From Dysgonomonas sp. 216 (lineage in GTDB: Bacteria > Bacteroidota > Bacteroidia > Bacteroidales > Dysgonomonadaceae): a stretch of 64,000 nucleotides of DNA. The notes under the pieces were generated by a model. It was not told the origin of the DNA and did no database searches. It saw only the letters and a list, made by a program, of their open reading frames with translations. The DNA lies in contig NZ_QVMM01000016.1 of NCBI RefSeq assembly GCF_010501065.1, forward strand, positions 1 to 64,000, given 5' to 3'. A program made the position numbers and the translations under genes. How positions within the stretch are numbered: the stretch's first letter is position 1; the number at the start of each line of letters is the position of its first letter. This document shows, in pieces, positions 9,423 to 17,861 of the stretch.

Positions 9423-9602
9423 ATGAGTAATAATAATATTCCGGGTGATGTGTTAGCAGCTATATCGATGGCTATCTTCGATTTACAGGATGAAGTTCAT
9501 GATGTGGAAGCTAAAGTGATAACAATTAAAAGAAAGCCTCAGGATTATCAGCCATGGTGCGATAAATCGTTTGGTATGTTGCAAACCCCAATCAGAAAGT
9601 AA
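9423..9602 (+). CDS. Small OadG-like protein, soluble short form
   Basis: 59 codons between mmdA and the biotin carrier, with 39 and 12 nt gaps. The segments VLAAISMAIFDLQDEVHDVE and DYQPWCDKSFGM resemble, from memory, the C-terminal part of Bacteroidales OadG-family (gamma/delta) subunits of sodium-pumping decarboxylases. The position in the operon is also that of OadG. The N-terminal membrane helix normal for OadG is missing, because the ORF starts directly in this domain. Likely role: assembly or bridging of carboxyltransferase and carrier (inference). Confidence 0.7.
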   Translation: MSNNNIPGDVLAAISMAIFDLQDEVHDVEAKVITIKRKPQDYQPWCDKSFGMLQTPIRK

Positions 9603-9614
9603 AGCTATTTCGAT

Positions 9615-10040
9615 ATGAAAACTTTTAAATATAAAATTAACGGCAAAGAATATGAAGTTGCCGTAGATAAAAAAGAAGATACATTGGCCGAAGTTACTGT
9701 TAATGGAACTGCGTACACTGTAGAACTTGAGAAAAAAGAAGAGCCTGAAGCTTCTATCCCAAAAATTCAGCGTCCTGTAACAAGTGCAGCTTCATCGGCA
9801 AGTGCAAGCCGTCCGTCAGGAGGTGGCGCAGGAACTATAAAATCGCCGCTACCGGGTATCATTATCGATATCAAAGTAAAAGTAGGCGATGCTGTGAAAA
9901 AAGGTGATACTGTAGTTATGCTCGAAGCTATGAAAATGGAAAATGCAATTGCCGCTACTGTAGATGGTGTTGTAAAAGAAGTTAAGGTAGCTGCAGGCGA
10001 CTCGGTGCTCGAAGGCGTTGACCTTGTTGTGATAGGTTAA
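9615..10040 (+). CDS. mmdC: Biotin carboxyl carrier protein of the decarboxylase/carboxylase
   Basis: 141 residues. A short N-terminal domain (1-45) is followed by an Ala/Pro/Ser-rich linker (46-73) and the C-terminal biotinyl domain. The biotin-accepting lysine is Lys107 in AMKMEN. It carries carboxyl-biotin to and from the MmdA subunit. In related operons a membrane beta subunit gene follows; here a terminator follows instead. Confidence 0.94.
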   Translation: MKTFKYKINGKEYEVAVDKKEDTLAEVTVNGTAYTVELEKKEEPEASIPKIQRPVTSAASSASASRPSGGGAGTIKSPLPGIIIDIKVKVGDAVKKGDTVVMLEAMKMENAIAATVDGVVKEVKVAAGDSVLEGVDLVVIG

Positions 10041-10059
10041 TATTATATCCATATACTAT

Positions 10060-10093
10060 AAGAGGCTGTGTCCAATAACGGATTCAGCCTCTT
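10060..10093. terminator. Terminator between the mmd genes and the convergent DoxX gene
   Basis: AAGAGGCTG pairs perfectly with CAGCCTCTT. It lies between convergent genes (stops at 10040 and 10124) and may serve both strands; the T-tracts are weak. Confidence 0.7.
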
Positions 10094-10123
10094 ATTCTCT
10101 TCTCTACTTTGTGATAATGGAAT

Positions 10124-10534
10124 TTAGTCCCATATATATTTCTTACTTAAGGCATATTTTCCTCCGCCGGTAAAAACAAGAGCTAAAGCTCCAAACAGAT
10201 ATAATCCCAATAGTTCTACGCCCCAACCTCCAACTGGTGTTATGCTAAATATATCGGCACTGTGTACCATTAGCATAGCTACCAAACAATTTATAGCAAA
10301 TATTCCTGAAGCTAAACGGGTTGCAATACCCCCAATAATTAATAATGGAGCAATTACTTCGCCTATATAAACACCATAAGCAAATATTGTCGGTAGTCCC
10401 GAGTCTATAATCTGTTGTTCAATAAAACCTATCCCGTTAAAGATTTTGTTTACTCCGTGTAGTAACATAAGTACTCCTATACTTAATCGAAGGACAAGCA
10501 GTCCTAAATCGATATTTCGATCTAATAATTTCAT
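10124..10534 (-). CDS. DoxX family membrane protein
   Basis: 136 residues with four hydrophobic segments. The N-terminus (DLGLLVLRLSIGVLMLLHG) and the motif VYIGEVIAPLLIIGGIATRLA are typical of the DoxX/DoxD family. These small inner-membrane proteins are often linked to quinone or thiol redox processes, but the biochemical role is usually unknown. The minus-strand hydrolase gene starts 1.1 kb upstream; with a 150-nt gap, co-transcription is possible but not shown. Confidence 0.85.
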   Translation of the reverse strand: MKLLDRNIDLGLLVLRLSIGVLMLLHGVNKIFNGIGFIEQQIIDSGLPTIFAYGVYIGEVIAPLLIIGGIATRLASGIFAINCLVAMLMVHSADIFSITPVGGWGVELLGLYLFGALALVFTGGGKYALSKKYIWD

Positions 10535-10684
10535 AATTTTTTGTTTTAGAAGTTTGTTTCATTTCTAAAACATACAGATGGAAGTATTTGTTTGAGTGTT
10601 TTTATCTATCATTAAGAGTTTCTGTTTATTTCTCATGTTAATTTGTTATTAAATAGTTAGTTGTTCTTTTTTATTGAATTTATT

Positions 10685-11683
10685 TTACTGTAAAAAATCA
10701 ATAAATGGGGTTATAAATCTATCGAAAGCTTCTATATGTGGTAAATGACCTACATTATCCAGTTCAATAAGTGTTGAATTAGGTATTCTATCCCGGGTTT
10801 CTTTTCCTAAATCCTGATAGAGTCCCATATTGTCTCTAATGGTTGAATCTTTAACCTTGTTTTTCCCAATAGCAGTACGGTCACGAGTTCCAATTATTAA
10901 TAGAGTAGGTACTGTTATACGTTCAAATTCATAAATAACAGGTTGTGTGAAAATCATATCGGAAGTTTGGGCATTGTTCATTGCAACTATATGATAGTTT
11001 GTGTTTTTTACCCATCCTGTTAGTAAGTATACCCATTCGTCATATTCGGGCTTCCATTGGTTGTTGTAATAAAATTCCGACTGATACTTTTTAGCCGTTT
11101 CGTAATTGGCTTGTAATTCGGTTTCATAATTTTCGTCAATGCTGGTGTAGGGGGCAACAAGTTTCCAATCTTCGAGTCCGATAGGATTTTCGAGAATCAA
11201 TTTCTCTACAATATTGGGGTACATTAGTGTAAAACGTGTAGCTAACATTCCTCCCATCGAGTGTCCTAATAAATGTATTTTGCTTATTTGAAGTTCGTCT
11301 AATATTTTCTTGGTATTTATAGCAAGTTGCTGAAAAGTGAATTGGTAACCAATTGGTTTAGACGATTTTCCGAATCCTATCTGATCTGGTATTATAACAC
11401 GGTAACCTTCTTTTATTAAGGCTTCGGCAGTTGTTTTCCAGTAGGCTCCGTTGAAATTTTTGCCATGCAGCAAAACTACTGTTTTTCCATTGTTCGACGA
11501 CGGGTTGATATCCATGTAAGCCATTTTTAGTTGTTGTCCTTGACTTTCTATTTTTGCATATTTTACACTAAAGGGGTATTCGTAATTAGAAAGCATGATA
11601 TCTAATACAGGTTTATTGTCTTGAGCATAAATTCCGCTTAGTGATACCAGAAAGAAAGTAGAAAGAATTGATATTAATTTCAT
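10685..11683 (-). CDS. Secreted alpha/beta hydrolase
   Basis: 332 residues with a clear signal peptide (LISILSTFFLVSLSGIYAQ) and an alpha/beta-hydrolase fold. The oxyanion region is VLLHGKNFNGAYW, the nucleophile elbow is LLGHSMGGMLA, and acid and His are likely in GTRDRTAIGKN and VGHLPHIEAF. The substrate is unknown; a small ester or C-C substrate is usual for this group. No partner gene indicates a pathway. The divergent nuo operon starts 413 nt away. Confidence 0.88.
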   Translation of the reverse strand: MKLISILSTFFLVSLSGIYAQDNKPVLDIMLSNYEYPFSVKYAKIESQGQQLKMAYMDINPSSNNGKTVVLLHGKNFNGAYWKTTAEALIKEGYRVIIPDQIGFGKSSKPIGYQFTFQQLAINTKKILDELQISKIHLLGHSMGGMLATRFTLMYPNIVEKLILENPIGLEDWKLVAPYTSIDENYETELQANYETAKKYQSEFYYNNQWKPEYDEWVYLLTGWVKNTNYHIVAMNNAQTSDMIFTQPVIYEFERITVPTLLIIGTRDRTAIGKNKVKDSTIRDNMGLYQDLGKETRDRIPNSTLIELDNVGHLPHIEAFDRFITPFIDFLQ

Positions 11684-11956
11684 TGATATTTATCTTTTAA
11701 TTAAACATTGAATTTAACATATAACAAAGAGTCTAATTTTTTGTTACATCAGGTTTCGGAATATTAACAAAAAGATGTTTGCTATAATTCTCTTGCTTGT
11801 TATTCTGTAATATGACTAATTTATAGATGTTAGTCTAATTTTTGTTTTCTCTTATTTGTTGATTTTTTTTTGAAAAAAATGGAGTAAATATATTTCTGAT
11901 TTACCCTCTAAATTTTACTTATATTTATAGAGATGCAAATTTGTAAACTTCACTAT

Positions 11957-11976
11957 GCAAAATGACTTTATTTTGC
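11957..11976. promoter_or_regulatory. Inverted repeat in the nuoA upstream region
   Basis: GCAAAA-N8-TTTTGC lies about 80 nt before the nuoA promoter box. It may be a binding site for a redox or growth regulator, but no specific factor can be assigned. The rest of the 413-nt spacer 11684-12096 is AT-rich and holds no ORF. Confidence 0.25.
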
Positions 11977-12052
11977 GTTCTGGATATGCCTGTGGCAATA
12001 AATAAATTAATTATTATGTATTATTTTGTTCTTTTCTGATAAACAAAAAAAG

Positions 12053-12060
12053 TAACTTTG
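12053..12060 (+). promoter_or_regulatory. -7 promoter box (TAACTTTG) of the nuo operon
   Basis: TAACTTTG lies 36 nt before the nuoA ATG. No other promoter or terminator is seen until the end of nuoN, so the 13-kb operon probably depends on it. Confidence 0.6.
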
Positions 12061-12096
12061 CATGCTATAAAATTAAAGAGTATTAGTAGTTAGGTT

Positions 12097-12465
12097 ATGA
12101 ACTCAAATTTATACGATTTTATACCCATTTTGATGCAAGTTGCATTTTCGGCAATATTTGTGACACTTACTGTATTTGTGTCGAATATGATTGGTCCGAA
12201 AAGAAAAAGTGCGCGGAAACTTGCGAATTTTGAATGTGGGCTAGATCCATTGGGGAATGCGCGCTCTCCGTTTTCTGTGAAATATTTTTTAGTTGCAATT
12301 CTTTTTGTCCTTTTCGACATCGAGATTGTATTTATGTATCCTTGGGCTGTAAACTTTAAAGCTATAGGATTGGACGGATTACTAAAGATGGGAGGTTTTA
12401 TTGCACTTTTATTAGTGGGGTATCTGTACATTGTTAAGCGTAAGGCTTTAGAATGGGAAAAATAA
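12097..12465 (+). CDS. nuoA: NADH-quinone oxidoreductase subunit A
   Basis: 122 residues with three transmembrane helices. The signatures ANFECGLDPLGNARSPFSVKYFLVAILFVLFDIEIVFMYPWA contain the conserved Cys and the acidic residues of the third helix. It is a small membrane subunit at the junction of the peripheral arm and the H/J/K membrane part. First gene of the nuo operon, 3 nt before nuoB. Confidence 0.96.
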   Translation: MNSNLYDFIPILMQVAFSAIFVTLTVFVSNMIGPKRKSARKLANFECGLDPLGNARSPFSVKYFLVAILFVLFDIEIVFMYPWAVNFKAIGLDGLLKMGGFIALLLVGYLYIVKRKALEWEK

Positions 12466-12468
12466 TAC

Positions 12469-13029
12469 ATGGTTATGAGCAGTAAATCATCTAATATAAA
12501 TGTAGTACCGGCTCCCGAAGGATATATGGGGCATGGTTTTTTTGCTACAAAGTTTGATTATGTCATAGGGTTGGCAAGAGCTAACTCTTTATGGCCATTG
12601 CCTTTTGCTACCTCTTGTTGTGGAATAGAATTTATGGCAACTATGGCTTCTACTTACGATATGGGTCGTTTTGGGGCCGAGCGTAATAGTTTTTCTCCAC
12701 GTCAGGCAGATATGTTGCTTGTTATGGGAACCATATCGAAAAAAATGGCACCTATACTTAGGCATGTTTATGAACAAATGGCAGAGCCCAAATGGGTAAT
12801 TGCGGTGGGGGCTTGTGCTTCTTCGGGTGGAATATTCGACACCTATTCGGTATTGCAAGGCATAGATAAGGTAATCCCTGTAGATGTATATGTTCCGGGT
12901 TGCCCTCCTCGTCCCGAACAGATTCTTGACGGTGTAATGCAGTTACAGGAATTAGTAAAACACGAATCGATAAAACGTCGGAGTTCGGAAAGATATGACG
13001 AACTTTTGAAGTCGTACAAATTTGAATAA
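12469..13029 (+). CDS. nuoB: NADH-quinone oxidoreductase subunit B
   Basis: 186 residues. It carries cluster N2, the last iron-sulfur cluster before quinone: the tandem cysteines in [10 protein letters not shown] and the cysteines of VGACASSGG and [10 protein letters not shown] are all present. Peripheral-arm subunit next to the quinone site formed with NuoD. ATG at 12469 (MVMSS) is followed by another ATG at 12475; either could be used. Confidence 0.96.
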   Translation: MVMSSKSSNINVVPAPEGYMGHGFFATKFDYVIGLARANSLWPLPFATSCCGIEFMATMASTYDMGRFGAERNSFSPRQADMLLVMGTISKKMAPILRHVYEQMAEPKWVIAVGACASSGGIFDTYSVLQGIDKVIPVDVYVPGCPPRPEQILDGVMQLQELVKHESIKRRSSERYDELLKSYKFE

Positions 13030-13037
13030 TTGGAATA

Positions 13038-13571
13038 ATGGCACTTGATACAACAATTATTGAAAATAAGATAGGAGAGAAGTTCGGGGATTCAGCTTTT
13101 AACTTCAGAATGGAGCATGATATCTTTACTTTTGAGGCTACGCCTGCTACAATAAAAGCAGTTATTCATTTTATGAAAGAAGATGATACATTGCGTTTTA
13201 ATTTTCTGACAGATTTATGTGGAGTACATTATCCCGATAATAATAAAGATACTCAGTTTGCGGTAGTTTATCATCTTCATAATTGGATAGATAATGTACG
13301 AGTGAGAGTGAAAACTTTTCTGAATGGAGCTAAGCCGGAGGTTGACTCTGTTGTCGATATATTCGCATCGGCGAATTGGATGGAGCGGGAAACATATGAC
13401 TTTTATGGAATTGTATTTAAAGGACATCCTAATCTGAAACGAATATTGAATGATGAAGGTATGACTTCGTTCCCTATGCGTAAAGAATTTCCGATGGAAG
13501 ACTCAGGACGTACAGATAAAGACGACCGTTTCTTTGGAAGAACTCCTAATAATTATGAACCCAATAAATAG
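13038..13571 (+). CDS. nuoC: NADH-quinone oxidoreductase subunit C
   Basis: 177 residues, the 30-kDa subunit. The family end motif is seen as DWMERE-like NWMERETYDFYGIVFKGHPNLKRIL followed by FPMRKEFPM. In Bacteroides and enterobacteria NuoC is commonly fused to NuoD; here a stop and an 11-nt gap separate them. Confidence 0.95.
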   Translation: MALDTTIIENKIGEKFGDSAFNFRMEHDIFTFEATPATIKAVIHFMKEDDTLRFNFLTDLCGVHYPDNNKDTQFAVVYHLHNWIDNVRVRVKTFLNGAKPEVDSVVDIFASANWMERETYDFYGIVFKGHPNLKRILNDEGMTSFPMRKEFPMEDSGRTDKDDRFFGRTPNNYEPNK

Positions 13572-13582
13572 CAAAGTAAGAT

Positions 13583-14818
13583 ATGTCGGATAAACAGATA
13601 AATCAAGAACATCGCTTTGCGAAAATTGTAAGAGAACAAACCTTCGAAGACGGAAGAGAGTTGAATGTATTGAATTTTGGCCCTACTCATCCATCTACTC
13701 ACGGAGTGTTTCAGAATATATTATTATTAGATGGTGAACGAATTGTAGATGCCGAAACTACTATCGGGTACATTCATCGTGCATTTGAAAAGATAGCAGA
13801 GAACAGGACTTTCTATCAGATTACGACATTAACAGATCGTCTTAATTACTGTTCTTCGCCGCTTAATAATATGGCTTGGTGGATGACGGTTGAAAAAGCT
13901 TTAGGTGTAGAAGTCCCTAAGCGTGCACAATATATGCGGGTTATCATTATGGAACTTGCTCGTATTACCGACCATCTTATTTGTAACTCTATACTTGGTG
14001 TAGATTTAGGTGCATACACGCCATTCCTTTATGTAATGAAATATCGTGAATTGGCTTACGAAATATACGAAGAAATTTGTGGTGCCCGTATGACTACTAA
14101 TATGGGACGTATAGGAGGATTCGAAAGAGACTGGAGTGAAGCTGCATGGCGTAAACTGGATGAGTTTCTCGAAGGTTTTCCGAAAGCTTGGAGCGAATTA
14201 GAGGACTTATTCCTCCGTAATCGTATATTTATGGATCGTATTGTTGGGGTAGGAGCTATTTCGGCAGAAAAAGCAATCAACTATGGGTTTACAGGGCCTA
14301 ACTTGCGTGCAACAGGGGTCGATTATGATGTGCGTACAGCAAAACCATATAGTTCGTATGAGGATTTCGATTTTGTAATACCCGTTGGGGAATCGGGAGA
14401 TACGTATGATCGCTGGTGTGTGCGTTCGGCTGAGATAAAGGAAAGTCTTAAGATTATTCGTCAGGCACGCGACAATATGCCTTCGGGTTCATATCATGCC
14501 GATGTTCCCGATTATTACCTTCCACCTAAAGATGCTGTTTATAACGAGATGGAGGCTCTTATCGATCATTTTAAAATTGTAATGGGCGAGATACCTGTTC
14601 CTATAGCAGAAGTATATCATTCGGTAGAGGCGGCAAATGGAGAGTTAGGCATGTATTTAATAACTGACGGATCACGTTCTCCGTTCCGTTTACATTTTCG
14701 CCGACCCTGTTTTGTCTATTATCAGGCATTTCCCGAATTAATAAAAGGAGGTTTATTTTCTGACGCAGTGGCTACGCTATCTAGTATAAATGTCATAGCA
14801 GGAGAATTGGATGCATAG
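13583..14818 (+). CDS. nuoD: NADH-quinone oxidoreductase subunit D
   Basis: 411 residues, the 49-kDa subunit lining the quinone site. Conserved blocks: FGPTHPSTHGVFQ near the N-terminus, IGYIHRAFEKIAENRTF, TDRLNYCSSPLNNMAW and a C-terminal SRSPFRLHFRRPCF. Full length, with the usual quinone-site His and Tyr regions. The stop overlaps a possible GTG start of nuoE by one base. Confidence 0.96.
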   Translation: MSDKQINQEHRFAKIVREQTFEDGRELNVLNFGPTHPSTHGVFQNILLLDGERIVDAETTIGYIHRAFEKIAENRTFYQITTLTDRLNYCSSPLNNMAWWMTVEKALGVEVPKRAQYMRVIIMELARITDHLICNSILGVDLGAYTPFLYVMKYRELAYEIYEEICGARMTTNMGRIGGFERDWSEAAWRKLDEFLEGFPKAWSELEDLFLRNRIFMDRIVGVGAISAEKAINYGFTGPNLRATGVDYDVRTAKPYSSYEDFDFVIPVGESGDTYDRWCVRSAEIKESLKIIRQARDNMPSGSYHADVPDYYLPPKDAVYNEMEALIDHFKIVMGEIPVPIAEVYHSVEAANGELGMYLITDGSRSPFRLHFRRPCFVYYQAFPELIKGGLFSDAVATLSSINVIAGELDA

Positions 14819-14835
14819 TGTCTTTTATTTGTATT

Positions 14836-15357
14836 ATGGAAAGAAATTATAAGCAAGATATTAATATCACAGACGAGTTGACAGCCCGTATTAACGAGTT
14901 GTTGAGTCATTATCCGGCTGATAAGAAAAAGTCGGCAATGTTACCCGTGCTTCATGCTGTGCAAGATGCTCATGATAATTGGTTGAGTGTTGAGCTGATG
15001 AACAAGGTTGCTGAAATATTGGAAGTTAAACCTATCGAAGTATACGAGGTAGTAACATTTTATACGATGTTTAACCAAAAGCCTGTGGCTAAGTATATGT
15101 TCGAATTTTGTCGTACATCATGCTGCGGATTGCGTGGAGGCGAAGATTTGATGGAATATACCTGCGCAAAACTAGGAGTAAAACAAGGCGAGACAACGGC
15201 TGACGGCATGTTCAGCGTAGTAGGTGTTGAGTGTTTGGGTGCTTGTGGTTACGGGCCAATGTTACAATTGGGTGATAATTATCACGAAAAACTTACGAAA
15301 GAGAAAATAGATATTTTGATAGAAGAGTGTAAACAAGGAAAAGTAACCCTTTATTAA
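14836..15357 (+). CDS. nuoE: NADH-quinone oxidoreductase subunit E (24 kDa)
   Basis: 173 residues from ATG 14836. A GTG at 14818, overlapping the nuoD stop, would add six residues and is a possible coupled start. The thioredoxin-like domain holds the 2Fe-2S ligands of cluster N1a in CRTSCCGLRGGE and CLGACGYGP. Together with NuoF and NuoG it forms the NADH-input module, which many Bacteroides species lack. Confidence 0.94.
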   Translation: MERNYKQDINITDELTARINELLSHYPADKKKSAMLPVLHAVQDAHDNWLSVELMNKVAEILEVKPIEVYEVVTFYTMFNQKPVAKYMFEFCRTSCCGLRGGEDLMEYTCAKLGVKQGETTADGMFSVVGVECLGACGYGPMLQLGDNYHEKLTKEKIDILIEECKQGKVTLY

Positions 15358-15365
15358 GTTTTGCG

Positions 15366-16721
15366 ATGAGTAGAAAAATATTATTAGAAAAAATAAATAT
15401 TCCCGATATTCAGGAATATGATGTTTATCGCAAAAATGGTGGATATGCTTCTGTTGAAAAGGCATTAAAGAGTATGACTCCGGATGATGTAATCGAACAG
15501 GTGAAAACATCGGGATTACGTGGTCGTGGAGGTGCAGGATTTCCTATGGGTATGAAATGGAGTTTCATCGATAAAAAATCGGGAAAACCTCGTCATTTGG
15601 TTGTAAATGCCGATGAGTCGGAACCGGGAACATTTAAGGACCGTTTTCTGATGCACCATATTCCACATTTACTTATCGAGGGTGCTATTGTTGCCAGTTA
15701 TGCACTGGAAGCTAATCTTTCTTACATATATATTCGTGGCGAGTATATGTGGTTATTTAAGATACTGGAAAAAGCCATAAAAGAAGCTTATGCAAACGGT
15801 TGGTTGGGTAAAAATATATTAGGGACAGGTTACGACCTTGACCTTTATGTTCATTGCGGTGCCGGAGCATACGTTTGCGGAGAAGAAACAGCACTTATCG
15901 AGTCGTTGGAAGGTAAACGGGGTAATCCTCGTATTAAGCCGCCTTTTCCGGCTGTTAGCGGATTATGGAATGAGCCGACGGTTGTAAACAACGTTGAGTC
16001 TATTGCTTCTGTATCGTGGATAATAAATAATGGAGGAGAGGAATACGCAAAAATAGGAATAGGACGATCTACAGGAACAAAACTGATGTCTGTTTCGGGG
16101 CATGTGAAAAATCCCGGTGTATATGAGATAGAATTAGGAATGTCGATGGAAGAGTTTTTCTATTCTGATGAATATTGTGGCGGAATGATGGATGATCGTC
16201 CGTTGAAAGCAATAATACCCGGAGGGGCATCTGTACCTATTTTACCAACGCAATACATTTTCAAAACAGTTAATGGCGAAGATCGTTTGGTTTCGTACGA
16301 ATCATTAGCTGATGGAGGTTTTACTACAGGCTCATCTTTAGGCTCAGGAGGCTTTATTGTATACAACGATACAGCTTGTATTGTACGGAACACTTGGAAC
16401 TTTTCCCGTTTCTTTCATCACGAAAGTTGCGGACAGTGTTCTCCTTGCAGAGAAGGAACTGGATGGATGGATAAAATACTTCATCGGATAGAAACCGGTC
16501 AGGGTAGGGAAGAAGACATCGAGCTACTTTGGAGCATTCAGAGTCAAATAGAAGGAAATACTATATGTCCGCTTGGCGATGCTGCAGCGTGGCCTGTAGC
16601 AGCAGCCATAAGGCATTTTCGCGAGGAATTTGAATATCATATACGTTTTCCTGAAAAAATTAAGAATAGAGATCACTTTACAAGCGAACCTATGGAAAAG
16701 GTTCGTCACTTATTAGGTTAA
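15366..16721 (+). CDS. nuoF: NADH-quinone oxidoreductase subunit F (51 kDa, NADH/FMN binding)
   Basis: 451 residues. The NADH-binding glycine-rich loop GLRGRGGAGFPMG is at about 50-62 and the FMN-binding region is VVNADESEPGTFKDR. A SLBB-type segment follows, and the 4Fe-4S (N3) ligands lie in ESCGQCSPCREGTGW with the last Cys in NTICPLGDAA. It oxidises NADH and passes electrons via FMN. A 71-nt gap separates it from nuoG, without an obvious terminator. Confidence 0.96.
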   Translation: MSRKILLEKINIPDIQEYDVYRKNGGYASVEKALKSMTPDDVIEQVKTSGLRGRGGAGFPMGMKWSFIDKKSGKPRHLVVNADESEPGTFKDRFLMHHIPHLLIEGAIVASYALEANLSYIYIRGEYMWLFKILEKAIKEAYANGWLGKNILGTGYDLDLYVHCGAGAYVCGEETALIESLEGKRGNPRIKPPFPAVSGLWNEPTVVNNVESIASVSWIINNGGEEYAKIGIGRSTGTKLMSVSGHVKNPGVYEIELGMSMEEFFYSDEYCGGMMDDRPLKAIIPGGASVPILPTQYIFKTVNGEDRLVSYESLADGGFTTGSSLGSGGFIVYNDTACIVRNTWNFSRFFHHESCGQCSPCREGTGWMDKILHRIETGQGREEDIELLWSIQSQIEGNTICPLGDAAAWPVAAAIRHFREEFEYHIRFPEKIKNRDHFTSEPMEKVRHLLG

Positions 16722-16792
16722 ATAATCGGTCGATTTATATTACAAATTATGTAATATGTAAATGTTTCTGAAATACAAAAAGCCAACAAAAA

Positions 16793-17839
16793 ATGAAAAT
16801 AACAATAGATGGGCATACAATAGAAGTTGAGCAGGGAACTACAATTCTGCAAGCTGCCCGTATTGTCGGAGGCGACAGTGTTCCTCCTACCATGTGTTAT
16901 TACTCCAAGCTCGAAGATTGTGGGGGGAAATGCCGTTGTTGCTTGGTTGAAGTGACGAAAGGAAGTGAAAAAGATCCTCGTCCTATGCCAAAACTACAGC
17001 CTTCGTGCGTTACTGCAGTACAGGATGGAATGGAGGTGAAAAGCGCTACATCCGACAGAGCAAAAATATCCCGAAGGGCTGTTTCTGAATTTTTGTTGAT
17101 TAATCATCCGCTCGATTGTCCTGTTTGCGATCAGGCAGGAGAGTGTGACCTTCAGGATTTGGCCTATGGAAATGAAAATTTCCGTTCGCGTTTTACCGAG
17201 AAGAAGAGAACATTCGAGCCCGAAGATATCGGTCCATATATACAATTGCATATGAACCGTTGTGTTTTATGTTATCGTTGTGTAAAATTGGCCGATCAAT
17301 TAACACCAGAACGTGTACATGGAGTAATTGGTCGTGGCGATCATGCCCAGATATCGACATATATAAAAAATGCAATTGATAACGATTTCTCGGGTAATGT
17401 AATAGATGTATGTCCGGTAGGGGCATTGACTGATAAAACATTCCGGTTCAAGTCGCGTGTGTGGTTTACCAAGAAATTTAATGCTCATCGTCAGTGTTCG
17501 AAATGTTCGGGCGATGTTGTCCTTTGGATGTTTGGAGATGATGTGCTTCGGGTTACAGCGCGCAAAGATCAATGGAACGAAGCGGAAGAGTTTATATGTA
17601 ACGAATGTCGTTTTGAACATAAGAATGTTGAAGACTGGGTTATTGAGGGTCCTCGCAAATTTGAAAGACATTCGGTAAAAAATGTAAATAACTATACCCG
17701 TGATCTGAAAAATGTGAAGATTAATGCCGATGACCTTATTCTTGAAGGACGTGAAGAGGATAGGCAGAAGATAAGTATGCCCAATACTCCTTTTGACGAA
17801 AAGGAGAAAGAAGCTATAAAGAAAGCAAAAGAACAATAA
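16793..17839 (+). CDS. nuoG: Short NuoG: iron-sulfur domain only
   Basis: 348 residues, against roughly 700-900 in enterobacterial NuoG. Present: the 2Fe-2S domain (Cys35, Cys47, Cys50, Cys72 region), the His-Cys 4Fe-4S motif (His105, Cys109, Cys112, Cys118), the second 4Fe-4S set (Cys157, Cys160, Cys163, Cys207) and a start of the molybdopterin-type Fe4S4 domain with Cys235, Cys238, Cys269 and Cys272. The large C-terminal molybdopterin-fold domain is missing and is replaced by a charged tail. From memory, short NuoG forms also occur in other Bacteroidota, so this is probably functional and not a broken gene. Confidence 0.9.
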   Translation: MKITIDGHTIEVEQGTTILQAARIVGGDSVPPTMCYYSKLEDCGGKCRCCLVEVTKGSEKDPRPMPKLQPSCVTAVQDGMEVKSATSDRAKISRRAVSEFLLINHPLDCPVCDQAGECDLQDLAYGNENFRSRFTEKKRTFEPEDIGPYIQLHMNRCVLCYRCVKLADQLTPERVHGVIGRGDHAQISTYIKNAIDNDFSGNVIDVCPVGALTDKTFRFKSRVWFTKKFNAHRQCSKCSGDVVLWMFGDDVLRVTARKDQWNEAEEFICNECRFEHKNVEDWVIEGPRKFERHSVKNVNNYTRDLKNVKINADDLILEGREEDRQKISMPNTPFDEKEKEAIKKAKEQ

Positions 17840-17861
17840 GATAGGTACAACAGAATAAGAT

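Noticed and set aside
16793..17839. NuoG as a truncated pseudogene
   Set aside because: The frame is clean, the C-terminal tail is charged and well formed, nuoH follows at normal distance and no remnant of the missing domain is found downstream.
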